DNA of 64,000 nucleotides from Aedoeadaptatus ivorii (GCF_900638585.1 NZ_LR134523.1:1152501-1216500); one strand, 5' to 3'. Numbered from the stretch's first letter, positions 51,547-60,841 are shown. Notes: a model not told the origin generated them from the letters alone. Numbers and translations: made by a program.

Positions 51547-51574
51547 AGTATACCACAGATCAATTTTCTTGCAA
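51547..51574 (-). promoter_or_regulatory. Promoter of the T-box-serS transcript
   Basis: TTGCAA (51569-51574), 16-bp spacer, TATACT (51547-51552) with a TGG extension, just upstream of the T-box. Confidence 0.78.
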
Positions 51575-51605
51575 AGTTCTGCGTCGATCTTTGAAAACAG
51601 CACAT

Positions 51606-51634
51606 AAAAAAAGACGCGTATCGCGCCTTTTTTT
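51606..51634 (-). terminator. Terminator of the ferredoxin gene
   Basis: GGCGCG and CGCGTC pair around ATA and are flanked by A7 and T7, so it can act in both directions. Confidence 0.85.
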
Positions 51635-51641
51635 GTAATAT

Positions 51642-51809
51642 TTATTCGGGTTGTGCAGCGCCGGTGGGGCAAACAGCTGCGCAGGAACCGCAGTCGATGC
51701 AAGCATTTTCATCGATGGAGTAGATGTCGCCTTCGCTGATGCAGTCTACGGGACATTCGGGTTTGCAAGCGCCGCAAGCGATGCATTCGCTGGTAATTTT
51801 ATGTGCCAT
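51642..51809 (-). CDS. 2[4Fe-4S] ferredoxin, clostridial type (55 aa)
   Basis: Small electron carrier with two CxxCxxCxxxC(P) clusters: ECIACGACKPECPVD and ACIDCGSCAAVCPTG. Length and internal symmetry are typical of clostridial ferredoxins serving pyruvate:ferredoxin oxidoreductase and hydrogenases. Start ATG 51809 behind GGAGG. Monocistronic. Confidence 0.96.
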   Translation of the reverse strand: MAHKITSECIACGACKPECPVDCISEGDIYSIDENACIDCGSCAAVCPTGAAQPE

Positions 51810-51878
51810 AATCAAATACCTCCAAAAAACTCAGTTATGTAATCGAAAAGTCGATCACATGATTCACTTCCTGATTTC

Positions 51879-51906
51879 ATTATAGCATCCGCTATGAGAA
51901 ATTCAA
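51879..51906 (-). promoter_or_regulatory. Promoter of the ferredoxin gene
   Basis: TTGAAT (51901-51906), 16-bp spacer, TATAAT (51879-51884), with a 70-base leader. Confidence 0.78.
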
Positions 51907-51991
51907 GACGAAAACGTAAATAATTTCGTTTTATAGGAATATTTTTTGCAAATCATAGTGTTTTACTTTGAATTTTGCAGCGCCTTTTCCC

Positions 51992-52018
51992 AAAAAAAGG
52001 AGCGGCAAAACCGCTCCG
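51992..52018 (-). terminator. Terminator of the feo operon
   Basis: On the minus strand GGAGCGG and CCGCTCC pair around TTTTG and are followed by T7, four bases past the last feo gene. Confidence 0.9.
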
Positions 52019-52021
52019 TTC

Positions 52022-52147
52022 TCAGCCTTTATGGCATTGTCCACTGCAACCTGCACAGCTGTCGCAACCGCCGCCGCTCTTTTTGACAGAGCGCACGGCC
52101 CATGCGATGGCCGCGATCAGCAATCCGCCTACCAGTATATTTCCCAT
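52022..52147 (-). CDS. FeoB-associated Cys-rich membrane protein (41 aa)
   Basis: One N-terminal transmembrane helix (MGNILVGGLLIAAIAWAV), basic stop, then a Cys cluster GGGCDSCAGCSGQCHKG with four Cys. This is the small protein commonly found right after feoB in Firmicutes; its function is not established, but iron or redox handling at the FeoB exit is plausible. ATG 52147 follows AAGGAGG, 10 bp past feoB. Confidence 0.88.
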   Translation of the reverse strand: MGNILVGGLLIAAIAWAVRSVKKSGGGCDSCAGCSGQCHKG

Positions 52148-52157
52148 CCTATCCTCC

Positions 52158-54278
52158 TTATGACAGCGCCCGGTCCACAGAAGGGCGCGCCGCCGGTTTC
52201 GCGGGTTTTCGAAAGATCGCCCACACTATGCCCGCGATCAAGACGAAGGCGATCGCCGTAAAGATGCCGAAGCCGCCGCCGGTAAAGAATACGCCCAGTT
52301 GATAAACGATCAGGGCGATTACATAGGCAAACAGCGTTTGGTACACGAGGGCAAAAGTCGTCCACTTTCTCGAGCGCATCTCCCCTTTGATGGCGCCGAT
52401 GGCGGCAAAACAGGGGATATTCAGTTGGTTAAACAACATAAAGCTGATGGCACTCCACAGGGTAAACTGTCCGCCGATAAAGGCGAGAAGGCCCGCCCCG
52501 GCGGCCTCTTCTCCCAAGCCGCCGATCACGCCGTAGGTAGAGACCACCGCTTCTTTGGCGACCAGGCCCATGACGCTTGCGACGGTGGCCATCCAGTTGC
52601 CGAAGCCCAGGGGCGCAAAGATCGGCGCAAAGACCTGTCCCAAGGCGGCGAGAATGCTGTCGCTCGAATCGGCAAATTCGACGAATTCGCCGTGAATGGA
52701 GATATTTTGCAAAAGCCAAATGGCGACGCTCGCCAAGAGGATAATCGTACCCGCCTTTTTGACGAATGCCTTACAGCGACTCCAGACGCTCTTGAACACA
52801 TTTTCTGCCGAGGGGATGTGGTACTCCGGCAGCTCCATAACAAAGGGCGCCGGCTCGCCTTGAAAGAGCGATGTCTTTTTGAGAATCAGCCCCGACAGAA
52901 TGACCGCGAGGATTCCGCTGAAATAGGCGATGGGCGCCAGATACCAAATGCCGAAGGCGGCCACAAATAGCGTGATGATGTCGGTCTTGGCGCCGCAGGG
53001 CATAAAGCTCGCCACGATAATCGTCATACGGCGGTCTTGCTCATTTTCGATGGTTCGGGTGGCCATAATGCCCGGCACGGAACAGCCGGTGCCGATCAAG
53101 ATGGGGATAAAGCTCTTGCCCGAAAGACCGAATTTTCTGAAGATCCGGTCGAGGATAAAGGCGATCCGGGACATATAGCCCACGTCTTCCAAAATCGCGA
53201 GGAAGAAATACAGCGTCGCGATCACCGGCAAAAAGCCCAATACGGCGCTGATCCCCGCCACCACCCCGTCGATGACGAGGGAGTGGAGCCAATCGGCGGT
53301 GTTCGCCGCCGTAAGCGCGTCGGACAAAAAGCCCGCGACATAGCCGCCCAAGAGCTCTTCGTTCACCCAGTCGGTGACGGCCCCGCCCACGACCTTGGCG
53401 CTTACAAAGTAGACAAAGGTCATAATGGCGGCAAAAATCGGCAGTGCCAACACGCGATTGGTGACGATGGCATCGATCTTGTCGCTTCGGGTGCCGCCCT
53501 TTCGCGCAGAGACGTAGTTTCCCGCGACGATATCTGCAATATACAGATACCGCGCTTCGGTGACGATTCCCTCGCCGTCGTCATCCAGCGCCTCTTCCAA
53601 GGACTCGATCCGCGCATCGAGGGCCGCGCGTTCCGAATCCGTCAACGTGAGGTCCAACTTTTCGTCGCCCTCTATGAGCTTCATGGCATAAAACCGTGCG
53701 GCGCCGGATTCGCCGATCGAGGGCACGGTCGCCAGAATATCGGCCGCCGCCTCTTCCACCTCGTCTTCGTAGACTGGATGCGGGGCGGCGTTTTCGATGG
53801 CCGCCTTTTTTGCCGCCTCGATCAGCCCGTCGAGGTTTTCTTTTTTGAGGGCCGAAATCTCGACCACCGGCGTCCGCAGTGCGGCTTCGATCTTTTCCGC
53901 ATAGATCACATCGCCATTGGCGCGGACCACGTCCATGCGGTTTAAGGCGACGACCACCGGGATGCCCAGTTCCATCAACTGTGTGGTCAGATAGAGATTG
54001 CGCTCCAAGTTAACCGCATCGACGATGTTGATGATCACGTCGACTTCGCCGTCCAATAAGTACTCCCGGCTCACCACTTCTTCCAAGGTGTACGGGCTTA
54101 AGCTGTAGATGCCGGGCAGGTCGGTTATGGCGATGTCCGAATCTTTTCGATAGCTTCCTTCCTTTTTTTCGACGGTGACCCCGGGCCAGTTGCCCACATA
54201 CTGGTGGGAGCCCGTCAGGGCGTTAAATAACGTGGTCTTTCCGCTATTGGGGTTTCCCGCCAACGCCATGCGAATCAT
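52158..54278 (-). CDS. feoB: Ferrous iron transporter FeoB (706 aa)
   Basis: Main Fe2+ permease with an N-terminal G domain (GNPNSGKTTLFNALTG, TDLPGIYSL, ALNRMDV), a GDI linker and a membrane domain with Gate motifs (PILIGTGCSVPGIMATRTIE; FMPCGAKTDI). The start overlaps feoA by 4 bp (ATGA). Full length. Co-operon with two feoA genes and the Cys-rich small protein. Confidence 0.96.
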   Translation of the reverse strand: MIRMALAGNPNSGKTTLFNALTGSHQYVGNWPGVTVEKKEGSYRKDSDIAITDLPGIYSLSPYTLEEVVSREYLLDGEVDVIINIVDAVNLERNLYLTTQLMELGIPVVVALNRMDVVRANGDVIYAEKIEAALRTPVVEISALKKENLDGLIEAAKKAAIENAAPHPVYEDEVEEAAADILATVPSIGESGAARFYAMKLIEGDEKLDLTLTDSERAALDARIESLEEALDDDGEGIVTEARYLYIADIVAGNYVSARKGGTRSDKIDAIVTNRVLALPIFAAIMTFVYFVSAKVVGGAVTDWVNEELLGGYVAGFLSDALTAANTADWLHSLVIDGVVAGISAVLGFLPVIATLYFFLAILEDVGYMSRIAFILDRIFRKFGLSGKSFIPILIGTGCSVPGIMATRTIENEQDRRMTIIVASFMPCGAKTDIITLFVAAFGIWYLAPIAYFSGILAVILSGLILKKTSLFQGEPAPFVMELPEYHIPSAENVFKSVWSRCKAFVKKAGTIILLASVAIWLLQNISIHGEFVEFADSSDSILAALGQVFAPIFAPLGFGNWMATVASVMGLVAKEAVVSTYGVIGGLGEEAAGAGLLAFIGGQFTLWSAISFMLFNQLNIPCFAAIGAIKGEMRSRKWTTFALVYQTLFAYVIALIVYQLGVFFTGGGFGIFTAIAFVLIAGIVWAIFRKPAKPAARPSVDRALS

Positions 54279-54511
54279 GCTTTCGCCTCCTCTTCCCGCA
54301 CCACAATCAGCGCGGCATCGGCCTTTCTCAGGCTCAACTCGTAGCCCCGCACCGTGACCTGAATGGGATCGCCTAAGGGGGCGAACTTGCGCACATAGAT
54401 TTCGGTATGGCGCGTGATGCCCATATCCATAATGCGCCGCTTTACGGGGCCCTTTCCTTCGATTTTCTCGACGACATAATGTCTGTCTTGTGCCGCTTCG
54501 TTCAGTCGCAT
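54275..54511 (-). CDS. feoA: FeoA-family SH3-like protein 1 (78 aa)
   Basis: FeoA domain: GKGPVKRRIMDMGITRHTEI, then YVRKFAPLGDPIQVTVRGYE with LSLRKADA, the classic pattern (the MG...P.GDPI core). Cytosolic regulator or partner of FeoB. Overlaps feoB by 4 bp. Confidence 0.93.
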   Translation of the reverse strand: MRLNEAAQDRHYVVEKIEGKGPVKRRIMDMGITRHTEIYVRKFAPLGDPIQVTVRGYELSLRKADAALIVVREEEAKA

Positions 54512-54521
54512 GCTTTCCTCC

Positions 54522-54746
54522 TTACGCCGCGACGCGGATGCACTCGGCGAGTTCTCTGCCGAGGCCGATGCGCGCGCCCTTTACCCGCACAATGACGGAA
54601 CCGTCGACGTCGGAGATAACCCGTACGTCGGCACCTTCCACAAACCCGAGATTTTGCAAGTGGTTCAGCTGCTGTTTGTCCAAGCGCTTTGTGCGTATCT
54701 TTAAAACCTTTAGGTCTACGTCTTTGGGAGCCAATAATAGATTCAT
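54522..54746 (-). CDS. FeoA-family protein 2 (74 aa)
   Basis: A second, diverged FeoA-like SH3 domain: RLDKQQLNHLQNLGFVEGAD, then VRVISDVDGSVIVRVKGARI with GLGRELAECI. It lacks the PLGDPI core of the first FeoA. Start ATG 54746 after AGGAGAGG; the frame is open to 54779. Two unequal FeoA proteins before feoB is a common clostridial arrangement. Confidence 0.88.
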   Translation of the reverse strand: MNLLLAPKDVDLKVLKIRTKRLDKQQLNHLQNLGFVEGADVRVISDVDGSVIVRVKGARIGLGRELAECIRVAA

Positions 54747-54837
54747 ATGTACCTCTCCTGTATTGAAACAAATTATCAACGCTGCCGATTAAGAAAGGGC
54801 CGAAGCCCCTCAACTAATACTATTTATCATTGTCTAT

Positions 54838-54866
54838 ATTATAGCACCCCGTCCTCGCGGCTGCAA
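54838..54866 (-). promoter_or_regulatory. Promoter and leader of the feo operon
   Basis: TTGCAG (54861-54866), 17-bp spacer, TATAAT (54838-54843). Just downstream AATGATAAATAGTATTAG resembles half of a Fur-type box (TGATAAT). Then GGGGCTTCGGCCCTTTCTT (54791-54812) forms a small TTCG hairpin with a short T-tract that might attenuate transcription. The promoter is well supported; Fur control and attenuation are inference. Confidence 0.7.
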
Positions 54867-54901
54867 GTAATCAATACAGTTTCTCAATCCTTTTTGGCAT
54901 G

Positions 54902-54927
54902 AAAAAGCCCCGCCAATTGTGCGGGGC
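54902..54927 (-). terminator. Terminator of uppP
   Basis: On the minus strand CGCCCCGC and GCGGGGC-type arms pair around ACAATTG and are followed by T5. Confidence 0.85.
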
Positions 54928-54933
54928 GATGGT

Positions 54934-55755
54934 TTATTGAAATTGAAAGTACAAAAAGACGATGATTCCGAGGGCGATTCGATAGTAGCCGAAAATCTGA
55001 AAATCGCGCTTTCGGATATAGGCCATAAACTTTCGGATGACGAAGACCGCCACAAAAAAGCTCACTACGCCACCTAAGAGGATCAAGAACCATTGGTAGG
55101 CGGAAAAGAGCAATCCGTTCTTTACGGTCTTTAACAGCGTCGCGCCAAACATAGTGGGGATGGCGAGAAAGAACGAGAATTCCGCCGCAGCGCCCCTCCC
55201 TACGCCGAGGATCAATGCGCCCAAAATGGTGGCGGCACTTCGGGAAGTGCCGGGGATCATGGCGAGGCACTGAAACAGCCCGATCAAAAGCGCCATGCCG
55301 TAGGGAATATCCTCTACCCGCTGGATCCGCTTTTCGCCACGTCTTTTTTTGTTGCGCCGCTCGATGGCGAGGATCAGCGCCCCGTAGAGCACCAAGGTCA
55401 CGGCGACGACTTCGGGCCGAAAGAGGTGGGCGTCGATAAAGTCGTCGAATAAAAAGCCCAATACGGCGGAAGGAATCACGCCGACGAGGACCCTAAGCCA
55501 CAGCTGCATGGTCCGCGCGTCGATGCGCGTCTCGCCGCTGTCGTTTTTTCGGAAGGGCCACAGCTTCGAAAAATACAACAGGACCACCGCTAAAATGGCG
55601 CCCAGCTGGATGCACACGTCAAAGGCGTTTTGAAAACTTTGGGGATCCAAGGAGACGAATTCGTGGGCGAGGATCAAGTGCCCCGTCGACGAAATCGGCA
55701 GAAATTCCGTAACCCCTTCGATAATCCCTAAAAACAGTACTTTCAGTATATCCAT
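54934..55755 (-). CDS. uppP: Undecaprenyl-diphosphatase UppP/BacA (273 aa)
   Basis: Integral membrane phosphatase that recycles undecaprenyl pyrophosphate for wall synthesis; overexpression gives bacitracin resistance. Motifs GIIEGVTEFLPISSTGHLIL and MIPGTSRSAATILGAL contain the catalytic Glu/Ser and Arg residues. Length is typical. Lies 10 bp after dnaB, same strand, so it may be read from the rpsF-dnaB operon. Confidence 0.95.
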   Translation of the reverse strand: MDILKVLFLGIIEGVTEFLPISSTGHLILAHEFVSLDPQSFQNAFDVCIQLGAILAVVLLYFSKLWPFRKNDSGETRIDARTMQLWLRVLVGVIPSAVLGFLFDDFIDAHLFRPEVVAVTLVLYGALILAIERRNKKRRGEKRIQRVEDIPYGMALLIGLFQCLAMIPGTSRSAATILGALILGVGRGAAAEFSFFLAIPTMFGATLLKTVKNGLLFSAYQWFLILLGGVVSFFVAVFVIRKFMAYIRKRDFQIFGYYRIALGIIVFLYFQFQ

Positions 55756-55765
55756 AAATCCTCCG

Positions 55766-57094
55766 TTACACCTGTAGATTGACGAACTTGGTGTATTCGT
55801 TTTTAAACAAGAGTTCTACCGTCCCCGTGGGGCCGTTTCTGTGCTTGGCGATGATGACTTCTCCGAGCCCCTGCTTTTCGGTCTCGGGATTGTAGTACTC
55901 GTCCCGATACAAAAACATGACGATGTCCGCGTCCTGCTCGATGGCGCCGGATTCCCGCAAATCCGAGAGAATGGGCCTGTGGTCGGCGCGCATCTCGGGC
56001 GCACGGGAAAGTTGCGAGAGGGCGATGACGGGCACGTCGAGTTCTTTGGCGATGCCCTTGAGCTGTCGGGAAATGGCAGAGATCTCCTGTTGACGGGATT
56101 CCGCCCGGCCGCCGACTTCCATCAGCTGAAGGTAGTCGATGACCACCAGATCGAGCCCTTTTTCCGCCTTGAGGCGGCGACATTTCGCCTTGGCCTCCAG
56201 GGGGCTGATGCCCGCCGTGTCGTCGATCATAATGTGCATATCGTTGACATAGGTCATGGTCTCGATGACCTTGGTCCACTCCTCGGTGCTCAGATCCCCC
56301 GATATAATCTTCATCAGATCCACATGGCAGATCGACGAGAGAATCCGCTGAGAAAGCTGCTGGCGGCTCATCTCGAGTGAAAACATCGCCACCGTGGCAC
56401 CCGCCTTGATGGCGGCGTTGGTAGAGATGTTCACCATCAGCGCGGTCTTTCCCATCGAAGGGCGGGCGGCGAGAAGCACGAGATCCGCCTTTTGAAGCCC
56501 CGAGAGTTTGCGGTCCAGGTCGATAAAACCCGTGGTGAGCCCCGTAAGTCCCCCTTTGTTGGCGGCGCGCTCCTGCATGGTGGTGAATGTATCCACCATG
56601 ACCTCGGACATATCGACCAGACCGTTTCTCTGATTGTCCTGGGTGATGTCGAAAATGGTCTTTTCCGCCTTTTCGATAATCGCCCCCACCTCGTCGTCGT
56701 CGCGATAGCCGTCTTCGACGATTTGGCTGCCGGCGCGGATCAACTCGCGCAGCGTCGCTTTTTCCTTGACGATATTGGCGTAGGCTTCCGTATTGGAAGC
56801 GGCGCCTGCCCCGGTGGTCAGACGCCCCAAATAAGTATAGCCGCCGACGGCATCGATCTGCCCGCTCTTTTTGAGAAAAGCGGACAGCGTGATGAGGTCG
56901 GCCGGCTCGTTTTGATTGTAGAGGCTGAGGATGCCTTCGTAGATCGCCTTATGGCTATCGTAGTAGAAATCCTCCACCCGCAATATTTCTATGGCCGTGG
57001 TAATGGCGGATTTCTCCAAGAGCATGGCGCCGAGTACCGAAATCTCCGCCTGCTCGTCATACGGCGGCGTCCTTCCCACGTCCGGTCTGTCCAT
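55766..57094 (-). CDS. dnaB: Replicative DNA helicase DnaB (442 aa)
   Basis: Hexameric replication-fork helicase (DnaC in B. subtilis naming). N-terminal helical domain (PPYDEQAEISVLGAMLLEKS), RecA-like C-terminal domain with Walker A AARPSMGKTALMVNI, Walker B DLVVIDYLQLM and AISRQLKGIAKELDVPVIAL. No intein. Start overlaps the rplI stop by one base. Confidence 0.96.
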   Translation of the reverse strand: MDRPDVGRTPPYDEQAEISVLGAMLLEKSAITTAIEILRVEDFYYDSHKAIYEGILSLYNQNEPADLITLSAFLKKSGQIDAVGGYTYLGRLTTGAGAASNTEAYANIVKEKATLRELIRAGSQIVEDGYRDDDEVGAIIEKAEKTIFDITQDNQRNGLVDMSEVMVDTFTTMQERAANKGGLTGLTTGFIDLDRKLSGLQKADLVLLAARPSMGKTALMVNISTNAAIKAGATVAMFSLEMSRQQLSQRILSSICHVDLMKIISGDLSTEEWTKVIETMTYVNDMHIMIDDTAGISPLEAKAKCRRLKAEKGLDLVVIDYLQLMEVGGRAESRQQEISAISRQLKGIAKELDVPVIALSQLSRAPEMRADHRPILSDLRESGAIEQDADIVMFLYRDEYYNPETEKQGLGEVIIAKHRNGPTGTVELLFKNEYTKFVNLQV

Positions 57095-57540
57095 TATTCC
57101 GCTTCGACGACGACGGTCAGATCCGCGTTGATGTCACCGTGCAGTTTGACGGGAACGGTGTGGTTGCCGACGGTCTTGATATTGTCGGAAAGGTCGATCT
57201 TTTTCTTGTCGAGCTTTACGCCGAAGACTTCTTCGACCTTGCCGGCGATGTCTTTGGTGGTAATGGCGCCGAAGAGCTTTCCGCCTTCTCCGCCCTTTGC
57301 CATAAGCGCGATGCTCTTGGATTCGAGGAAGGCCTTGGTTTCTTGTGCCTTTTCGACGCGCGCTTGTTCGTCGGCGGCTTCCTTTGCCTTCATTTCTTTC
57401 CAGTTTTCCATGTTTTCGGGCGTCGCTTCTACAGCCATCTTCCGGGGAAAGAGGTAGTTACGGGCGTAACCGGGCTTGGCGTCTACGAGGTCGCCTTCCT
57501 TACCCAATTTGTTGATGTCTTCCAATAAGATGATTTTCAT
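57094..57540 (-). CDS. rplI: 50S ribosomal protein L9 (148 aa)
   Basis: N-terminal rRNA-binding domain MKIILLEDINKLGKEGDLVD and GYARNYLFP, long central helix (NWKEMKAKEAADEQARVEKA), C-terminal domain. Overlaps gdpP by 4 bp and dnaB by 1 bp. Confidence 0.96.
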   Translation of the reverse strand: MKIILLEDINKLGKEGDLVDAKPGYARNYLFPRKMAVEATPENMENWKEMKAKEAADEQARVEKAQETKAFLESKSIALMAKGGEGGKLFGAITTKDIAGKVEEVFGVKLDKKKIDLSDNIKTVGNHTVPVKLHGDINADLTVVVEAE

Positions 57541-59534
57541 GATTCTTTCTCTCCTTTATCTAAATACCATTGTATCGATTCGACGAGGCGGTGTTCCACT
57601 TCGTCGATATCTTCCCCTTCGATTTGGGCGCCAGCCATATTGAGATGGCCGCCGCCGCCCAATCTTTCGAGAATCAGCTGTACGCTGATCTCGCCGAAAC
57701 TGCGTCCGGATATGTGAACGACCCCTTTCTTCTGATTGAGAACAAAGGAGGCCTTAACACCGTGAATTCCCAAGAGCTCATCCGCCGCCTGGGCGCTGAC
57801 GAGCACCGAATTGGGCATATCGTCGACCAGGCGAGAAATCGCAATGTTGTCGAAAACGATCCGCGCATTGTGTACCACTTCGGCGCGAGAGACGATGGTG
57901 TCGTAATCGTCTTCGAACAAAAAGCGGACCTTGGACATATCGGCGCCGCTGCGCTTTAGGGCGGAGGCCGCCTCGAAGGTGCGCACGCCGGTGCGGAAGG
58001 TAAAGTTCTTCGTATCCACTACAATGCCGCTCATCAAAGCGTCCGCTTCAAAATCCGTAAGCTCCACGTCCTTATACATATAGGTGAGCATCTCGGTGAT
58101 CAGCTCGCAGGTCGAGGATGCGTAGGGCTCCACATAGGAAAGCACGGGGTCTGTGACAAACTCCTTGCCCCGCCGGTGGTGATCCACCACGACGACATTG
58201 ACCGTCTTTTCCAAGATCGGCGGATACTCCGTAAACGAGGGCTTGTGGTTGTCGACGAGGATCAACAGATCCCCTTGGCGGATCAGCTCTTCCGCCCGCG
58301 TGCCGGGTATAATGCGTGCGTACAGTTCCGGCGCTTCCGCCTGCATGCGCTTCATCAGCACGTCGATGGAAGGATTGGATTCTTTGAGGACGATATAGCC
58401 CTCTTTCTTCTGATTGGCGACGGCACGCATTACGCCGACGGCGGCGCCGATGGAGTCCATATCGGGATTGGTATGGCCCATGACGAAGACACGGGGCGCT
58501 TTTTCGATCAGCTGGCGCAGGGCGATTCCCAGCACCCGCGCCTTCACCTTGTTTCGCTTTTCCACCGCCTTGCTCTTGCCGCCGAAATAGGCGTAGTTGT
58601 CTTCGGTCTGTACGACCACTTGGTCGCCGCCGCGGCCCAGCGCCACGTCGAGACAGGTGTCCGCCTCGCGATAGGCGTCGATAAAGGCTAGGCCCGGTCG
58701 GCTTACGCCGGCGGAGATGGTAACGCTGATTGTATTGCCCGCGTCGATTTCCCGCATGGTGTCCAAGATGTCGAACTTCTGCGCATACACCGACTCGAGA
58801 TCCATCTCGCGCATTACGATCAAGTACATATCCTCCTGGAACTTGCGCACGAGGGCGTTGCGGGAGCGAAAGTACTCGTTGATGCTGTGGTCGATTTCTG
58901 CGATCAACAGGGGCCGCTTGGAGGTGGGGGCGCCGTCGACCACTTCGTCGAAATTGTCGACTTCCACCACCAAGACGACGCCGCGCGTGTCGGTATAGAG
59001 GAGCTCGAGATCCTTGTATTCCTTACGGTCGACGAAATAAAACAGACAGAGATTGTCCTCCTTGCCGTTTCGCGAGAGCGCCACCAAATTGCTGTAGGCG
59101 GCATAGGGATTTTCGGCGACGGTGATTTCCTCGCCCGATTCGATGGCCTTTAGGCCCTTTTCTTCGGTGGCGAGATCGTCGACGAGTTTGGGCAAGAATT
59201 CCCCTTGTAAACTGCTCGTATCCCATAACTTGGAAAAACGGGAATTGTGCCACAAAATCTTTCCCGCCTCGTCGGTGACCGCCATGGGAAAGGGCATGGC
59301 AAATACGGTCTGTTCGGTGACCTTCTCAAAGTCTTTATGCAGATATTTGATCCGGTCGTCGAGTTCCTGATTGTATCGCTTTGCGCTGTTATAGGCGTAA
59401 TAGGCGCAGATCGCGGTGAGGATCAGGGCGACGGTGCCCAGAATCCGGTTGTAGGTAAACAGTGCCACCGCCGTGACGCCGCTTACCGCCAAATACAGGC
59501 GGAAGTCCTGTAAGCTAAATCTTTGTGGGTCCAC
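57537..59534 (-). CDS. gdpP: Cyclic-di-AMP phosphodiesterase GdpP (665 aa)
   Basis: Membrane-bound c-di-AMP hydrolase. Two N-terminal helices (about 8-50), a PAS domain (TVFAMPFPMAVTDEAGKILW), a degenerate GGDEF domain (GRGGDQVVVQTEDNYAYFGG), then DHH (GHTNPDMDSIGAAVGV, VVVDHHRRG) and DHHA1 (GGGHLNMAGAQIEG) catalytic domains. Start GTG 59534 with AGGAG in the yybS 3' end. Sits between yybS and rplI as in B. subtilis. Confidence 0.95.
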   Translation of the reverse strand: MDPQRFSLQDFRLYLAVSGVTAVALFTYNRILGTVALILTAICAYYAYNSAKRYNQELDDRIKYLHKDFEKVTEQTVFAMPFPMAVTDEAGKILWHNSRFSKLWDTSSLQGEFLPKLVDDLATEEKGLKAIESGEEITVAENPYAAYSNLVALSRNGKEDNLCLFYFVDRKEYKDLELLYTDTRGVVLVVEVDNFDEVVDGAPTSKRPLLIAEIDHSINEYFRSRNALVRKFQEDMYLIVMREMDLESVYAQKFDILDTMREIDAGNTISVTISAGVSRPGLAFIDAYREADTCLDVALGRGGDQVVVQTEDNYAYFGGKSKAVEKRNKVKARVLGIALRQLIEKAPRVFVMGHTNPDMDSIGAAVGVMRAVANQKKEGYIVLKESNPSIDVLMKRMQAEAPELYARIIPGTRAEELIRQGDLLILVDNHKPSFTEYPPILEKTVNVVVVDHHRRGKEFVTDPVLSYVEPYASSTCELITEMLTYMYKDVELTDFEADALMSGIVVDTKNFTFRTGVRTFEAASALKRSGADMSKVRFLFEDDYDTIVSRAEVVHNARIVFDNIAISRLVDDMPNSVLVSAQAADELLGIHGVKASFVLNQKKGVVHISGRSFGEISVQLILERLGGGGHLNMAGAQIEGEDIDEVEHRLVESIQWYLDKGEKES

Positions 59535-59540
59535 CGTCGG

Positions 59541-60461
59541 TCACACTCCTTCTATGCCCCGAATGTCCAGCGCCTGATCCAACAGTCCCAGGGCGCTGAG
59601 TGCCATCTGTCCGATGGGCAGGATCGGAGTCAGGATCATAATCACGCCCCGCAAGATCGGGGAGGGCACAAAACGCAAGAGATAAAAGTTTACGATGCTC
59701 ATCCCCTGAAAAGTCAGCAGTCCCGACAAAAGAACGATGCCGTTCAGCAAAAAAACCTGTATGCCTAAATCGAACAGAAGGTTCATAAGAAAAGCGGTCG
59801 CGAGTGCCGCCGCCCCCGCAAGGACCGGCATCTTGGGCACTCTGAGCAGAAAAAACGGCCCGGGACAAATGACCTTCTCGCCGAATGCGCGCATATTTCT
59901 GCCGCCCAGGCGATAGGACGTGTACGAGACGCCCAGCCCCGTCAGCAAAAAGAAGGCGGGTAGAAGATCGAAGACGCGGCGCAGGACGCCGCCCAGGTAG
60001 ATCGCCATGCGGTTTTTTTCCATGGCGGAAAGCTCCGTCTCTCTGACTACGTCCTTTTGTACGGCGTAGATCTGCTTGAGCATCTCTCCGCTTCGAATGG
60101 AGGCGAGCGCGCCCGATCGGTATAGGACAAATCCGAGCCCGATCAGAAAGATCGCCGCGCCCGCGAGCAGCGTCTTATCCACGGGGCGGTCGGTGCGCAT
60201 GCAGTAATCCAAGATCAAGATCAACGGCCCCATCGTCGTAAGGAGCGACAGCCCCAGCATGGGGTCCATAAGAAAGCCGACGATCACGCAGACGCCGACA
60301 AAAAGCGCGGAGACGGGCAATACGCCCTGCAGGCGCATTTCCGATACAAACAGTGCCGGTATAAATGCGAACAGCACGGGGAAAAACACCCCGCCCGCCG
60401 TCAGCAGTATGGCATATAAAAACAGCTTGGCCGCCCGCAAGCCGCGTATATCTCGAAACAA
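59541..60461 (-). CDS. yybS: YybS-like DUF2232 membrane protein (306 aa)
   Basis: Polytopic membrane protein (about eight helices) with a DUF2232 pattern, e.g. GGVFFPVLFAFIPALFVSEM and LPAFFLLTGLGVSYTSYRLG. Function unknown; fixed neighbour of gdpP in Firmicutes. TTG start at 60461 after GAGGTGATAAA, since no ATG is available in frame nearby. Confidence 0.85.
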   Translation of the reverse strand: MFRDIRGLRAAKLFLYAILLTAGGVFFPVLFAFIPALFVSEMRLQGVLPVSALFVGVCVIVGFLMDPMLGLSLLTTMGPLILILDYCMRTDRPVDKTLLAGAAIFLIGLGFVLYRSGALASIRSGEMLKQIYAVQKDVVRETELSAMEKNRMAIYLGGVLRRVFDLLPAFFLLTGLGVSYTSYRLGGRNMRAFGEKVICPGPFFLLRVPKMPVLAGAAALATAFLMNLLFDLGIQVFLLNGIVLLSGLLTFQGMSIVNFYLLRFVPSPILRGVIMILTPILPIGQMALSALGLLDQALDIRGIEGV

Positions 60462-60556
60462 TTTATCACCTCATACCGTATCAGTTTATCATATTCCGCG
60501 CAGGAGATCTATAAACTATTTGCGCCATGCACCCCTGTTGCCCTCAAAGTTTTGAC

Positions 60557-60580
60557 AAAAAAACTCCGCAAATGCGGAGT
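60557..60580 (-). terminator. Terminator between rpsR and yybS
   Basis: On the minus strand CTCCGCA and TGCGGAG pair around TT and are followed by T7. It would reduce read-through from the abundant ribosomal transcript into yybS-gdpP. Confidence 0.85.
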
Positions 60581-60595
60581 GCTCTTTGTTCTGTA

Positions 60596-60820
60596 TCAGT
60601 CTGCGCTGTAAGGCAACAAAGCGATTTGTCTTGCCCGTTTTACGGCGGTGGTAATCTTTCTTTGGTGCTTTGCACAAGCGCCGGTTACGCGACGGGGAAG
60701 GATCTTTCCGCGATCGGAAATAAATCTCTTCAAGGTTTGCGTATCCTTGTAGTCGATTGCCTTGTCCTTATCCGCACAGTAAATGCAGACTTTTTTTCTG
60801 GAACGGTATCTTCTTTGCAT
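60596..60820 (-). CDS. rpsR: 30S ribosomal protein S18 (74 aa)
   Basis: [20 protein letters not shown], then [20 protein letters not shown] with [20 protein letters not shown] is a full S18, including the CxxC-type (zinc-binding) form. Partner of S6 in the 30S platform. 21 bp after ssb. Confidence 0.97.
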   Translation of the reverse strand: MQRRYRSRKKVCIYCADKDKAIDYKDTQTLKRFISDRGKILPRRVTGACAKHQRKITTAVKRARQIALLPYSAD

Positions 60821-60841
60821 GTTCTCACCCCTTAACTATAG

